5,141 bases of DNA from Planctomycetaceae bacterium (GTDB lineage: Bacteria; Planctomycetota; Planctomycetia; Planctomycetales; Planctomycetaceae): positions 1 to 5,141 of the forward strand of contig JAJDEK010000345.1 of assembly GCA_029259875.1 (NCBI GenBank). Reading direction: 5' to 3'. The translations under genes were made by a program, and so were the position numbers. Under the pieces are notes generated by a model. The model made no database searches, was not told the DNA's origin, and worked only from the letters and a program-made list of their open reading frames with translations. Shown here one piece after another: positions 1 to 5,141 of the stretch. How positions within the stretch are numbered: position 1 is the first letter of the stretch; every line of letters begins with the position of its first letter.

Positions 1-236
1 TGTGAAAGTGGAATCTGTGTGATCTCCTCGTGCGCTACCTCCTCGTCCAGTTCGAGTGAGCGATGGTAGGCGCACGCCCAATCGCGCAACACAGATTCCT
101 CGAACGCGACTCGCATTAACTCATCGACAAGTCCCGGTTCTTCATGTAACTGTGTTTCAAACTGTTCCAACTCGGATGACGAGAGGGTGTTGTGCAGATA
201 AGCTCTCAATTGCTCGAACTGTTTGATCTCTATCAT
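1..236 (-). CDS. Probable anti-sigma / FecR-like protein, N-terminal fragment (runs off left edge)
   Basis: Reading the minus strand from the ATG at 236 gives 78 uninterrupted codons up to the window edge. The visible part begins MIEIKQFEQLRAYLHNTLSS and continues as an acidic, helical stretch rich in Glu and Leu (LEQFETQLHEEPGLVDELMRV). This matches the short N-terminal helical domain seen in planctomycete proteins encoded directly after ECF sigma factors; those often continue into a transmembrane segment and FecR or LamG-type domains, which would lie outside this window. The start codon overlaps the sigma-factor stop as ATGA (233-236), so translation is probably coupled and the two proteins made in a fixed ratio. 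I infer that it binds and restrains the adjacent sigma factor. No zinc-binding HxxxCxxC motif is visible, so it is not a classic ZAS anti-sigma factor in the part seen. The exact family cannot be settled from 78 residues. Confidence 0.7.
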   Translation of the reverse strand, partial: MIEIKQFEQLRAYLHNTLSSSELEQFETQLHEEPGLVDELMRVAFEESVLRDWACAYHRSLELDEEVAHEEITQIPLS

Positions 237-769
237 GTCCCCTCCAACCGGAAACGCTGTTCAACACAGTTACGTAGAGCTTTTCGGATACGATACAGTA
301 GCGACATCATCCCTTGTTCGCTCCGTCCGAATTGCTGAGACAGCGCAGTAATACTATTTTCCACTGAATCGTCGTATCGCGCCGCTAGAAGTTGCCGACT
401 TTCCGGGGGTAACTTTTCGAGACAATCAATCAATGCGTCCCGCCGGGATTGGCTACTCTGCCTGGAGTCGATGCGTCTCGCTGCTTCTGTCAGTCGTTCG
501 ACGGTCAATGAATCGACAGGCAACAGCCGCTTTGATGTTCGGTAATGCTCCAAGACGCGTCGTCGAGCAATCTCTCTCACCCAAGCCAGAAAGTGAACGG
601 GATCTTTTGGCACTTCCGCTGCCTCGATCACTGCCACGGACACATTCTGAAGAATATCGTCTACATCCACGTGACTCCGCACACATGCAAGCACATATGC
701 AAACAATGCATCGCGGTGCTCCATTAGCATCGTAACCGCATGTGATTTCGAGGATTCCTTTGATGCCAT
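233..769 (-). CDS. ECF-type RNA polymerase sigma factor (sigma-70 family)
   Basis: This 178-residue protein has the length and two-domain layout of an extracytoplasmic-function sigma factor, which directs RNA polymerase to a small set of promoters. Region 2 spans about residues 14-80: DVDDILQNV (35-43) is the core-binding 2.2 segment, and FLAWVREIARRRVLEHYR (60-77) is the 2.3/2.4 segment that melts and reads the -10 element. Region 4 spans about residues 113-172: LEKLPPESRQLLAARY (117-132) is followed by the helix-turn-helix around ALSQQFGRSEQGMMSLLYRI (142-161), which reads the -35 element. The spacing and sequence resemble the Rhodopirellula/Verrucomicrobium sigma subfamily. The ATG at 769 is supported by AGGAG at 778-782, 8 bases upstream. 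The stop overlaps the downstream FecR-like gene by four bases, indicating an operon. Several plus-strand open frames across this gene are shadows. Which genes it controls cannot be read from the window. Confidence 0.92.
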   Translation of the reverse strand: MASKESSKSHAVTMLMEHRDALFAYVLACVRSHVDVDDILQNVSVAVIEAAEVPKDPVHFLAWVREIARRRVLEHYRTSKRLLPVDSLTVERLTEAARRIDSRQSSQSRRDALIDCLEKLPPESRQLLAARYDDSVENSITALSQQFGRSEQGMMSLLYRIRKALRNCVEQRFRLEGT

Positions 770-777
770 TTCAAAAT

Positions 778-782
778 CTCCT
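778..782 (-). promoter_or_regulatory. Ribosome binding site of the sigma factor gene
   Basis: The minus strand reads AGGAG here, with 8 bases between it and the ATG at 769. This is a canonical Shine-Dalgarno sequence at good spacing, and it fixes the sigma-factor start. Confidence 0.75.
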
Positions 783-1051
783 ACTCAGTTGTAACCACAC
801 GACAACATTCAACTTGCACCGTCCTGCACACCACAATTATAAAGGACCGTGGACTTCCGAAACTGGCGAAAATTTTCAGAATTTTTTTTGATTTGATATA
901 CTTTACTCCCCTTCGTTGAAGGTAACACCACTACTAAATAGCAAAAGTCGCCGATTTGTAGTGATAATCCTTCGTTTTTTGTGAACAGTGATTGAATCGC
1001 TCGATGGGCATCCCAATGTGCCTGAAATAAATCCGTTCTGGATCGAATACG
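783..1051. other. Intergenic region between the sigma factor and the insertion sequence
   Basis: I see no convincing gene here. A 63-codon minus-strand frame (903-1094) can be opened only from a TTG codon, overlaps the end of the transposase and the insertion-sequence end, and gives no recognisable protein. The part nearest the sigma gene carries the candidate promoter described separately. The segment from about 905 to 1051 shows no terminator hairpin, RNA gene or repeat array. It lies outside the insertion-sequence inverted repeat, so it is probably host DNA that was upstream of the sigma operon before insertion. Confidence 0.5.
836..890 (-). promoter_or_regulatory. Candidate sigma-70 promoter with UP-like A/T tract for the sigma/anti-sigma operon
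   Basis: On the minus strand 836-841 reads TATAAT, a perfect -10 hexamer, placing a transcript start near 829 and giving a leader of about 60 bases before the ATG at 769. No good TTGACA lies 17 bases upstream; the best is CAGTTT at 860-865 with an 18-base spacer. Just beyond it, 868-890 is strongly A/T-rich, with AAAATTTT and a run of eight A on the minus strand (882-889), where an alpha-subunit UP element would sit and could compensate for a weak -35. ECF factors often control their own genes, but I see no clear ECF -35/-10 pair here, so housekeeping transcription is the simpler reading. Confidence 0.35.
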
Positions 1052-1075
1052 GTTCCTGGCACGAATGGCACTGTC
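1052..1075 (+). repeat. Left terminal inverted repeat of the insertion sequence
   Basis: This 24-base arm starts GTTCCTGGCACGAATGG and pairs as a reverse complement with 2673-2696, with mismatches only at 1057 and 1060. Similarity fades quickly on both sides, with only scattered further matches inward. It sits just beyond the transposase stop codon, as expected for the transposase-distal end. Confidence 0.75.
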
Positions 1076-1090
1076 GAGTTCTAACTTCTT

Positions 1091-2515
1091 TCAAGTGGTA
1101 TTGTTGCGTAAACGGTCTCTGAGTACCTGTCTTGGTTGTTGCATCAGGGGATAAGTTCCGCGCCTGCGTTTGATGACGCGAGGTTCGATACGTCCAGGCC
1201 GGTTTCCTACTTCACAGGCGGGGATCTGATTTGCCAGTGTTTGACATAACGCCTTCAAAATCTGGTGATCGACTTGCCTGCACGCAGTGATCATCCAGGC
1301 GGATAGAATAAATTGGAATGTAGTTGTGAAACTGATCTGCCGGGGACGTATCTGATGCAGCAACGCCGCACCGGCCGCAGTCGCGCGAATCAGGTTGTAT
1401 CCCAGCATCGTGGTCCACAGTTCGCAGCGAATCATTGCCGGAGATTTGCAACGCATGTGTCCCAGATTCAATGAATCTTTAATACAGCGCAGATCGAGTT
1501 CCACGTTCCAGCGAAAGCCGTACAGCTCGGCGATGTCTGCTTTGGTATGCTCTTCGTCAAGGAGTGTGGTGATCACTGTCATCGCCTGAGACCGTCTTCC
1601 ATTTTCGACAATATGGTAACGAATCTCCCGCAGCAGAATGGTCTTTGGTATCTGCTCGTAAGTTATTTTGTCCATCCATTTAGGACGTTGCGGTCTGGTC
1701 CAGATAATGAGATGATCGTACTTGCCCAGCCGTTTGCCACGTCGGAAGTCGGGTTTACGTTTCTGATATAGTCGCGCGCAAATGTCAGTTCCCCGTTTCA
1801 GTAACGAGACAATCATCATGAAGGAACAGTGGTAACGATCGCAGACAACGACATCACCCGACTGGAACGAGTTAAACAGTGTGCGCAGCAAAGCGGTCTC
1901 ACTGGCCTGTTTCCCTTTGTAGGGACCGATGGCTGCATCCAGCACACAGGCTGTCGCCAGCGAGAGAATCGCTACTGCCCGGGCGATAGGTAAACCACAG
2001 CCGGGAGACTGGGTTTTCGCCTGCGGGAATTCCCCTTGATTGAGCTCCGTGTCCGGCATGGTGAAGGTAAAACCATCAATCAGCTTGGCGTGCCTGCCTT
2101 TCCAAAGCCAGCTTTCGTCTGCAGCAGCTTCGAGGTCGGAGGCAATTTCACAACTGAGTTCGCGCAGAGCCGGAACAGAGAGTTTGGCTCGCGCTCGACA
2201 ATAGTTTCTGGTATCGCCAGTAGGAACAGTTTTGCCTGTGAGTTGATTATACGATACCACCCTGGCCACAGCAGACTGACAAGATGCCTCTTTACCATCA
2301 CGCAATACCTGACCCAGAAACGACCAGACCATAACAGCGGTGGAGTAAACGCCATGCGCTCCAAACAATCCGTTATGTCTGGCAAAGGTCCGCGCGATGC
2401 GTTCCGCAGAAAGTACTTCCGAAAATGGTAGCCCCGCTGACGACAGAAACGAATCGAGAATCAATTGAAAACTGCTGCTGTCTTGAGACGACGATTCAGA
2501 TAAATTAACGGCCAT
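1091..2515 (-). CDS. IS4-family transposase (DDE, YREK signature)
   Basis: This 474-residue protein catalyses cut-and-paste movement of the surrounding element. All three catalytic acidic residues are visible: Asp147 in LIDGFTFTMPDT, Asp226 in DVVVCDRYH, and Glu339 inside the IS4 hallmark Y-x2-R-x3-E-x6-K (Tyr332, Arg335, Glu339, Lys346; YGFRWNVELDLRCIK). The 113 residues between the second Asp and the Glu are consistent with the beta-strand insertion domain of IS4 enzymes, and this stretch includes the Trp-rich segment LIIWTRPQRPKWMD. The N-terminal ~130 residues are probably the DNA-end-binding part. Length is normal and there is no frameshift or internal stop, so it could be active. The ATG at 2515 has a strong Shine-Dalgarno sequence (AGGGAGGG, 6-base spacing), but this lies within a perfect hairpin, which suggests translation is held down. 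The gene ends 15 bases before the left inverted repeat and reads towards the sigma factor operon. Confidence 0.95.
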   Translation of the reverse strand: MAVNLSESSSQDSSSFQLILDSFLSSAGLPFSEVLSAERIARTFARHNGLFGAHGVYSTAVMVWSFLGQVLRDGKEASCQSAVARVVSYNQLTGKTVPTGDTRNYCRARAKLSVPALRELSCEIASDLEAAADESWLWKGRHAKLIDGFTFTMPDTELNQGEFPQAKTQSPGCGLPIARAVAILSLATACVLDAAIGPYKGKQASETALLRTLFNSFQSGDVVVCDRYHCSFMMIVSLLKRGTDICARLYQKRKPDFRRGKRLGKYDHLIIWTRPQRPKWMDKITYEQIPKTILLREIRYHIVENGRRSQAMTVITTLLDEEHTKADIAELYGFRWNVELDLRCIKDSLNLGHMRCKSPAMIRCELWTTMLGYNLIRATAAGAALLHQIRPRQISFTTTFQFILSAWMITACRQVDHQILKALCQTLANQIPACEVGNRPGRIEPRVIKRRRGTYPLMQQPRQVLRDRLRNNTT

Positions 2516-2519
2516 GAAA

Positions 2520-2562
2520 AACCCTCCCTGGTGATTTCATGCAAGAAGATCCAGGGAGGGTT
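2520..2562 (-). promoter_or_regulatory. Hairpin that sequesters the transposase ribosome binding site; terminator-like
   Basis: Positions 2520-2531 and 2551-2562 are perfect 12-base reverse complements separated by a 19-base loop. In the minus-strand transcript the 5' arm AACCCTCCCTGG pairs with CCAGGGAGGGTT. That second arm contains the Shine-Dalgarno sequence, and the ATG starts at 2515. The stem is GC-rich and runs directly into TTTTTC, so it also has the form of an intrinsic terminator. Either action would reduce transposase production from transcripts entering the element from outside. Hairpins that hide the ribosome binding site or end read-through transcripts are known from IS10, IS50 and IS200. 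A weak GATAAT -10 candidate lies at 2569-2574; if used, the transcript would begin at about the first base of the stem. The structure is seen directly; its role is inferred. Confidence 0.65.
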
Positions 2563-2672
2563 CAAAATATTATCGCCGGGAGCGGTTAAAATAATAGACC
2601 AACTCCAGACAGAAATGATTTTACAAAAAACATGTCTCTGTCATAGATCAACGTACGCACAAACTGGAAGAT
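2563..2672. other. Transposase upstream region inside the insertion sequence
   Basis: This stretch between the hairpin and the right inverted repeat contains no gene. It should hold the transposase promoter, but the candidates are weak: on the minus strand GATAAT at 2569-2574 and TATTAT at 2591-2596 resemble -10 hexamers, and neither has a convincing -35 at 16-18 bases. I see no second hairpin or repeat of note. Confidence 0.35.
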
Positions 2673-2696
2673 GACAGTGCCATTCGTTCCTGGAAC
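2673..2696 (-). repeat. Right terminal inverted repeat of the insertion sequence
   Basis: This 24-base arm is the reverse complement of 1052-1075 at 22 of 24 positions; the mismatches are at 2688 and 2691. It lies on the transposase-proximal side and marks the edge nearest the sulfatase, 138 bases before that gene's preferred start. The outer 11 bases (GTTCCTGGAAC) are nearly palindromic on their own. Confidence 0.75.
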
Positions 2697-2728
2697 ATTT
2701 GTTCTATGTAAGTAATGTAATACTTCAT

Positions 2729-2758
2729 TAGACATCAATGGGTGCAGCCTGTTATATT
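2729..2758 (+). promoter_or_regulatory. Candidate sigma-70 promoter of the sulfatase gene
   Basis: TAGACA at 2729-2734 (5 of 6 to TTGACA) is followed after an 18-base spacer by TATATT at 2753-2758 (5 of 6 to TATAAT). Transcription would start near 2765, giving a leader of about 70 bases before the ATG at 2835. It lies just outside the insertion sequence, so the sulfatase may have kept its own promoter. A start near 2765 also argues against translation from the GTG at 2742. Consensus matches of this quality can arise by chance. Confidence 0.35.
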
Positions 2759-2815
2759 CAGAATAGAGCGGACTTGCATCGATTTCAGTCCTGTACCTAT
2801 TCGGCGATCTCAGTT

Positions 2816-2823
2816 AAAGGAAG
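2816..2823 (+). promoter_or_regulatory. Ribosome binding site deciding the sulfatase start
   Basis: AAAGGAAG ends 11 bases before the ATG at 2835. It is the only purine-rich Shine-Dalgarno-like sequence in the leader and favours 2835 over the GTG at 2742. The spacing is slightly long. Confidence 0.5.
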
Positions 2824-2834
2824 TTTATCACACC

Positions 2835-4412
2835 ATGAGTCCTCATTTTTCACACTGGATGAGACTGGTTGCTGTCAACGGTTTAATTCTGTCTCTGTGC
2901 ACTTCATTGACGATCACTCAAGTCGTTGCCACAAACATTCAAAACGAAAAGATAAAACCACCAAACATTGTGGTGTTGCTTGTGGATGATATGGGCGTGA
3001 TGGACACTTCTGTTCCTTTTTTGACCGATGCAAAGGGCAAGCCTAAAAGATATCCGCTCAACGATTTCTATATTACCCCCAGTATGGAACGCTTGGCGAA
3101 GCAGGGGATTCGGTTCAACAATTTCTATGCAATGAGTGTTTGCTCGCCTACACGTATCTCAATTATGACCGGGCAGAATGCGGCCCGGCATCACGCAACC
3201 AATTGGATTAATCCCACTAAAAATAATCGAGGACCACAGGGGCCGCCTGAGTGGAACTGGGAAGGGTTAAAGAAAAACGACATCACGTTGGCTCGGCTAC
3301 TGCAGAAAAATGGATACCATACGATTCACGTGGGGAAAGGCCATTTTGGGGCACGTGATTTTGCAGGAGCGAATCCAGGTAATCTGGGTTTCGATATCAA
3401 TATTGCCGGCGCCTCTTTCGGTGCACCTGGCAGTTATTATGGGACAAAGAATTATGGTCTCGGTACAAAACGAGCACATCATGCGGTTCCTCATTTGGAT
3501 AAATACCACGGTACCGAGACCTTCCTCACTGAAGCACTCACGCTGGAAACTAATTCAGCACTCGCTGATGTTGTGAAGACGGATCAGCCATTCTTTCTCT
3601 ATATGGCACATTACGCTGTGCATGCACCCTTTGATTCCGATCCACGATTCGCCGACCATTACAAACAGTCAGGTAAACCGGCTCGCGCGCAAGCTTTTGC
3701 CACGCTGATTGAAGGAATGGATAAATCACTGGGCGACATTCTAGATCAACTTGACGCACTTGGCGTTTCTGAAAACACACTCGTCTTTTTTCTGGGTGAT
3801 AATGGCTCAGATGCACCTTTGGGGCACCAGCACGCTGTCGCCTGTGCCGCTCCATTACGCGGTAAAAAAGGGGCACACTACGAAGGGGGTATGCGTGTGC
3901 CTTTCATCGCTGCCTGGGCAAAGCCGAATCCTGACAATCCTTACCAAAAGCGACTGCCGATACCGGCAGATACGATCCAGACGCAAACCGCCGCGGTTCA
4001 GGATCTGTTCCCAACGATCCTTAACTTTACTGGGTCTAGTGTGCCAGATAAACACACTGTAGACGGGGCACGCCTCGATACCCTATTGACCGGCAAGCCT
4101 GATAGCTCACGTGAAGAGATATTTCTGATGCACTATCCTCACTCGCCACATCGCAGCAACTACTTCACCAGTTACCGAAACGGCGATTGGAAAGTGATCT
4201 ATCATTACGTTCCCTCGAAGGATTCCGAAGGCTCCCATTATCAGCTTTTTAATCTCTCAGAAGATCCCTTTGAACAAAACAATCTGGCTGCTACTAAAAC
4301 CAAACAGCTTCGAAAAATGATGCAGGAATTGATCGCCAGTATGGAAGAACATCAAGCCCTCTATCCCGTGGAAAAAAAGAGTGACAAGCCGTTAAAACCG
4401 AAACTGCCCTGA
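2835..4412 (+). CDS. Exported formylglycine-dependent sulfatase (arylsulfatase-like, S1 type)
   Basis: This 525-residue enzyme should hydrolyse sulfate esters outside the cytoplasm, probably on sulfated polysaccharides, as in other planctomycetes. An N-terminal signal peptide is evident: MRLVAVNGLILSLCTSLTI, ending near VVA before residue 33. Active-site elements are in the expected order. Asp51-Asp52 (LLVDDMG) bind the metal. Cys103 in CSPTRISIMTG is the residue converted to formylglycine. Lys168 and His170 lie in GKGHFG, where most relatives have GKWHLG. His263 lies in HYAVHAPF. Asp322-Asn323 (DNGSD) complete the metal site, and Lys345 is in PLRGKKGAHYEGG. The C-terminal LFNLSEDPFEQNNLA is the usual small-domain ending. 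The frame stays open back to a GTG at 2742, but the ATG at 2835 has the Shine-Dalgarno sequence and leaves a normal signal peptide; an ATG at 2859 is also possible. The Cys-type motif requires a formylglycine-generating enzyme encoded elsewhere. Substrate cannot be read from sequence alone. Confidence 0.94.
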   Translation: MSPHFSHWMRLVAVNGLILSLCTSLTITQVVATNIQNEKIKPPNIVVLLVDDMGVMDTSVPFLTDAKGKPKRYPLNDFYITPSMERLAKQGIRFNNFYAMSVCSPTRISIMTGQNAARHHATNWINPTKNNRGPQGPPEWNWEGLKKNDITLARLLQKNGYHTIHVGKGHFGARDFAGANPGNLGFDINIAGASFGAPGSYYGTKNYGLGTKRAHHAVPHLDKYHGTETFLTEALTLETNSALADVVKTDQPFFLYMAHYAVHAPFDSDPRFADHYKQSGKPARAQAFATLIEGMDKSLGDILDQLDALGVSENTLVFFLGDNGSDAPLGHQHAVACAAPLRGKKGAHYEGGMRVPFIAAWAKPNPDNPYQKRLPIPADTIQTQTAAVQDLFPTILNFTGSSVPDKHTVDGARLDTLLTGKPDSSREEIFLMHYPHSPHRSNYFTSYRNGDWKVIYHYVPSKDSEGSHYQLFNLSEDPFEQNNLAATKTKQLRKMMQELIASMEEHQALYPVEKKSDKPLKPKLP

Positions 4413-4622
4413 TTCCAAAGAGGGTTGAGTTTCCAGCGAATCCTGAAAAGTGCATGTGAGTAAACCCTTGTTGTAAAGTATGTTTTAGCAAGAGTTTGAG
4501 ACGTAATCGTACTAATCGTTCACTGATTTATAGTCGGCTACTATGTAAGCAGGAACTACTCCTGTAACGGTTTCTCGTTAATATGACTAGTAGGTCCTCA
4601 ACTTATTTGAAGTCTTCGATAG
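4413..4622. other. Intergenic region between the sulfatase and the CxxCH protein
   Basis: These 210 bases carry no gene I can support. The only pairing after the sulfatase is a 6-base AGGGTT/AACCCT match with a loop of about 40 bases and no T run, so it is not a credible terminator. TTGAGA at 4496-4501 resembles a -35 hexamer but has no matching -10. The next gene could therefore be read from a promoter here or by read-through from the sulfatase. Confidence 0.45.
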
Positions 4623-5141
4623 ATGGGTAGTGCTCTGATGGTTATTTCTTTTCAAATTCCTCGGATTGCTGCGGTTAGTTTTTTAATTATTGTTCTGCAT
4701 TCCACAATCAGTTTGCGCGCTGATGACAGACCGCAGTCGTCGAAGCCGGGGCGCGATGTTGTGTCGACTGATGCAGTACCGGAGGACAAACCAAAAACGA
4801 TTCAGATTCGAGAAGCGGTACAGCGCAGCATTCCCTATATTGAGGAGAAAGGGGTGTGGTGGATCGAGCAGAAGAAATGTGTGACCTGTCACCGTGTTGG
4901 GACTATGCTTTGGAGCCTTCAAACTGCCAAACGTAACGGCTTTGCAGTCAGCGACAAACTTGATGAATGGTCTAACTGGGCGATTACTGCTTCGTTAGCG
5001 AAAAATGACAAGGGGAAGATTGTTGGTCTGGGAAACAAGGAAGGTATTGTTCAGATTCTAAAGAGCTTGGATCTCAGAAAAACAGATATGAACCAAATCA
5101 ATACTCGGAAAAAACTTGTCGCTTTGCTCCGCGATGGGCAG
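4623..5141 (+). CDS. Exported protein with c-type haem motif CxxCH, N-terminal part (runs off right edge)
   Basis: The frame is open for 173 codons to the window edge. Two in-frame ATGs are possible, 4623 and 4638; a TAG lies directly before 4623 and neither has a strong Shine-Dalgarno sequence. A signal peptide follows: IPRIAAVSFLIIVLHSTISLRA, spread over about residues 12-33, then a charged, Pro-rich linker. CVTCH (86-90 counting from 4623) is a covalent haem c attachment motif preceded by GVWWIEQKK and followed by VGTMLWSLQTAKRNGF. The helical stretch before the motif (REAVQRSIPYIEEKG) and the Trp-rich stretch after it recall planctomycete secreted proteins in which a CxxCH segment is embedded near alpha/alpha-barrel (prenyltransferase/squalene-oxidase-like) repeats. 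That resemblance is from memory and the C-terminus is not visible. A role in periplasmic electron transfer is possible but unproven, and a bare CxxCH can also be structural. It lies 210 bases after the sulfatase on the same strand. Confidence 0.75.
   Translation, partial: MGSALMVISFQIPRIAAVSFLIIVLHSTISLRADDRPQSSKPGRDVVSTDAVPEDKPKTIQIREAVQRSIPYIEEKGVWWIEQKKCVTCHRVGTMLWSLQTAKRNGFAVSDKLDEWSNWAITASLAKNDKGKIVGLGNKEGIVQILKSLDLRKTDMNQINTRKKLVALLRDGQ

Larger units (their letters stand above)
1052..2696 (-). mobile_element. IS4-family insertion sequence, about 1645 bp, apparently complete
   Basis: The element is defined by a single intact DDE transposase gene and a pair of inverted repeats that enclose it closely. 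The left repeat (1052-1075) lies 15 bases past the transposase stop; the right repeat (2673-2696) lies 157 bases upstream of its start. The arms match at 22 of 24 positions, including an uninterrupted 15-base block (GACAGTGCCATTCGT on the plus strand of the right arm). The resulting length of about 1645 bp fits the usual IS4-family range. There are no passenger genes. The upstream region carries a hairpin covering the transposase Shine-Dalgarno sequence. I could not find matching direct repeats just outside the arms, so the exact termini may differ by some bases, or the insertion may be old. The assignment to IS4 rests on the transposase YREK signature. The subgroup is not certain. Confidence 0.8.

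Noticed and set aside
433..735. 100-codon plus-strand open frame across the sigma factor
   Set aside because: It is antisense to a well-supported sigma gene, and its composition looks like a shadow frame with no recognisable domain.
903..1094. 63-codon minus-strand open frame overlapping the transposase stop
   Set aside because: Its start is TTG, it spans the insertion-sequence end, it has no Shine-Dalgarno sequence and the product resembles nothing I know. It is best explained as chance.
2036..2431. 131-codon plus-strand open frame across the transposase
   Set aside because: It lies opposite the conserved transposase coding sequence and shows no domain features of its own.
2699..2723. TTGTTC with TAATAC as a promoter next to the right inverted repeat
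   Set aside because: The spacer is only 13 bases, too short for a sigma-70 promoter.
2742..2834. Extension of the sulfatase to a GTG start at 2742
   Set aside because: The extra 31 residues would precede the signal peptide, the GTG lacks a Shine-Dalgarno sequence, and the candidate promoter lies partly downstream of it.
4413..4500. Possible terminator after the sulfatase
   Set aside because: The only pairing is 6 bases with a loop of about 40 bases and no T run, too weak to call.
1..5141. CRISPR array, tRNA, rRNA or tandem repeats
   Set aside because: I saw no regularly spaced repeats and no tRNA-like or rRNA-like sequence on either strand.

Overview
The window looks like part of a Planctomycetota chromosome. 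Three things suggest this: an ECF sigma factor whose stop codon overlaps the start of a FecR/anti-sigma-like gene, an exported formylglycine-type sulfatase, and a secreted protein with a CxxCH haem-binding motif. All three gene types are common in that phylum, and base composition looks close to balanced. The assignment is inference from gene content and motifs; no ribosomal or other phylogenetic marker is present.

Layout. Positions 1-769, minus strand: a regulatory pair. The ECF sigma factor (233-769) is followed, with a 4-base ATGA overlap, by the first 78 codons of a probable anti-sigma/FecR-like gene that runs off the left edge. Positions 770-1051 hold no convincing gene but carry the likely sigma promoter: a perfect TATAAT with an A/T-rich UP-like tract upstream. 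Positions 1052-2696 form an apparently intact IS4-family insertion sequence of about 1645 bp. It is bounded by 24-bp inverted repeats (22 of 24 matching) that I found by eye, and it encodes a 474-residue DDE transposase on the minus strand. Just before the transposase start codon is a perfect 12-bp hairpin that contains the Shine-Dalgarno sequence and is followed by a T run. Positions 2697-2834 are the sulfatase leader with a candidate promoter. Positions 2835-4412, plus strand: an exported sulfatase. Positions 4413-4622: intergenic with no recognised element. Positions 4623-5141, plus strand: the start of an exported CxxCH protein that runs off the right edge.

How the parts relate. The sigma/anti-sigma pair would sense and respond to a signal, with targets not visible here. 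The sulfatase and the CxxCH protein are both predicted to be exported and point the same way, but the 210-bp gap between them does not prove an operon. The insertion sequence separates the minus-strand regulatory pair from the plus-strand exported genes, and its transposase is transcribed towards the sigma gene. I found no clear target-site duplication and no interrupted gene. I see no wholly new system. The most interesting element is the hairpin that appears to guard transposase expression.
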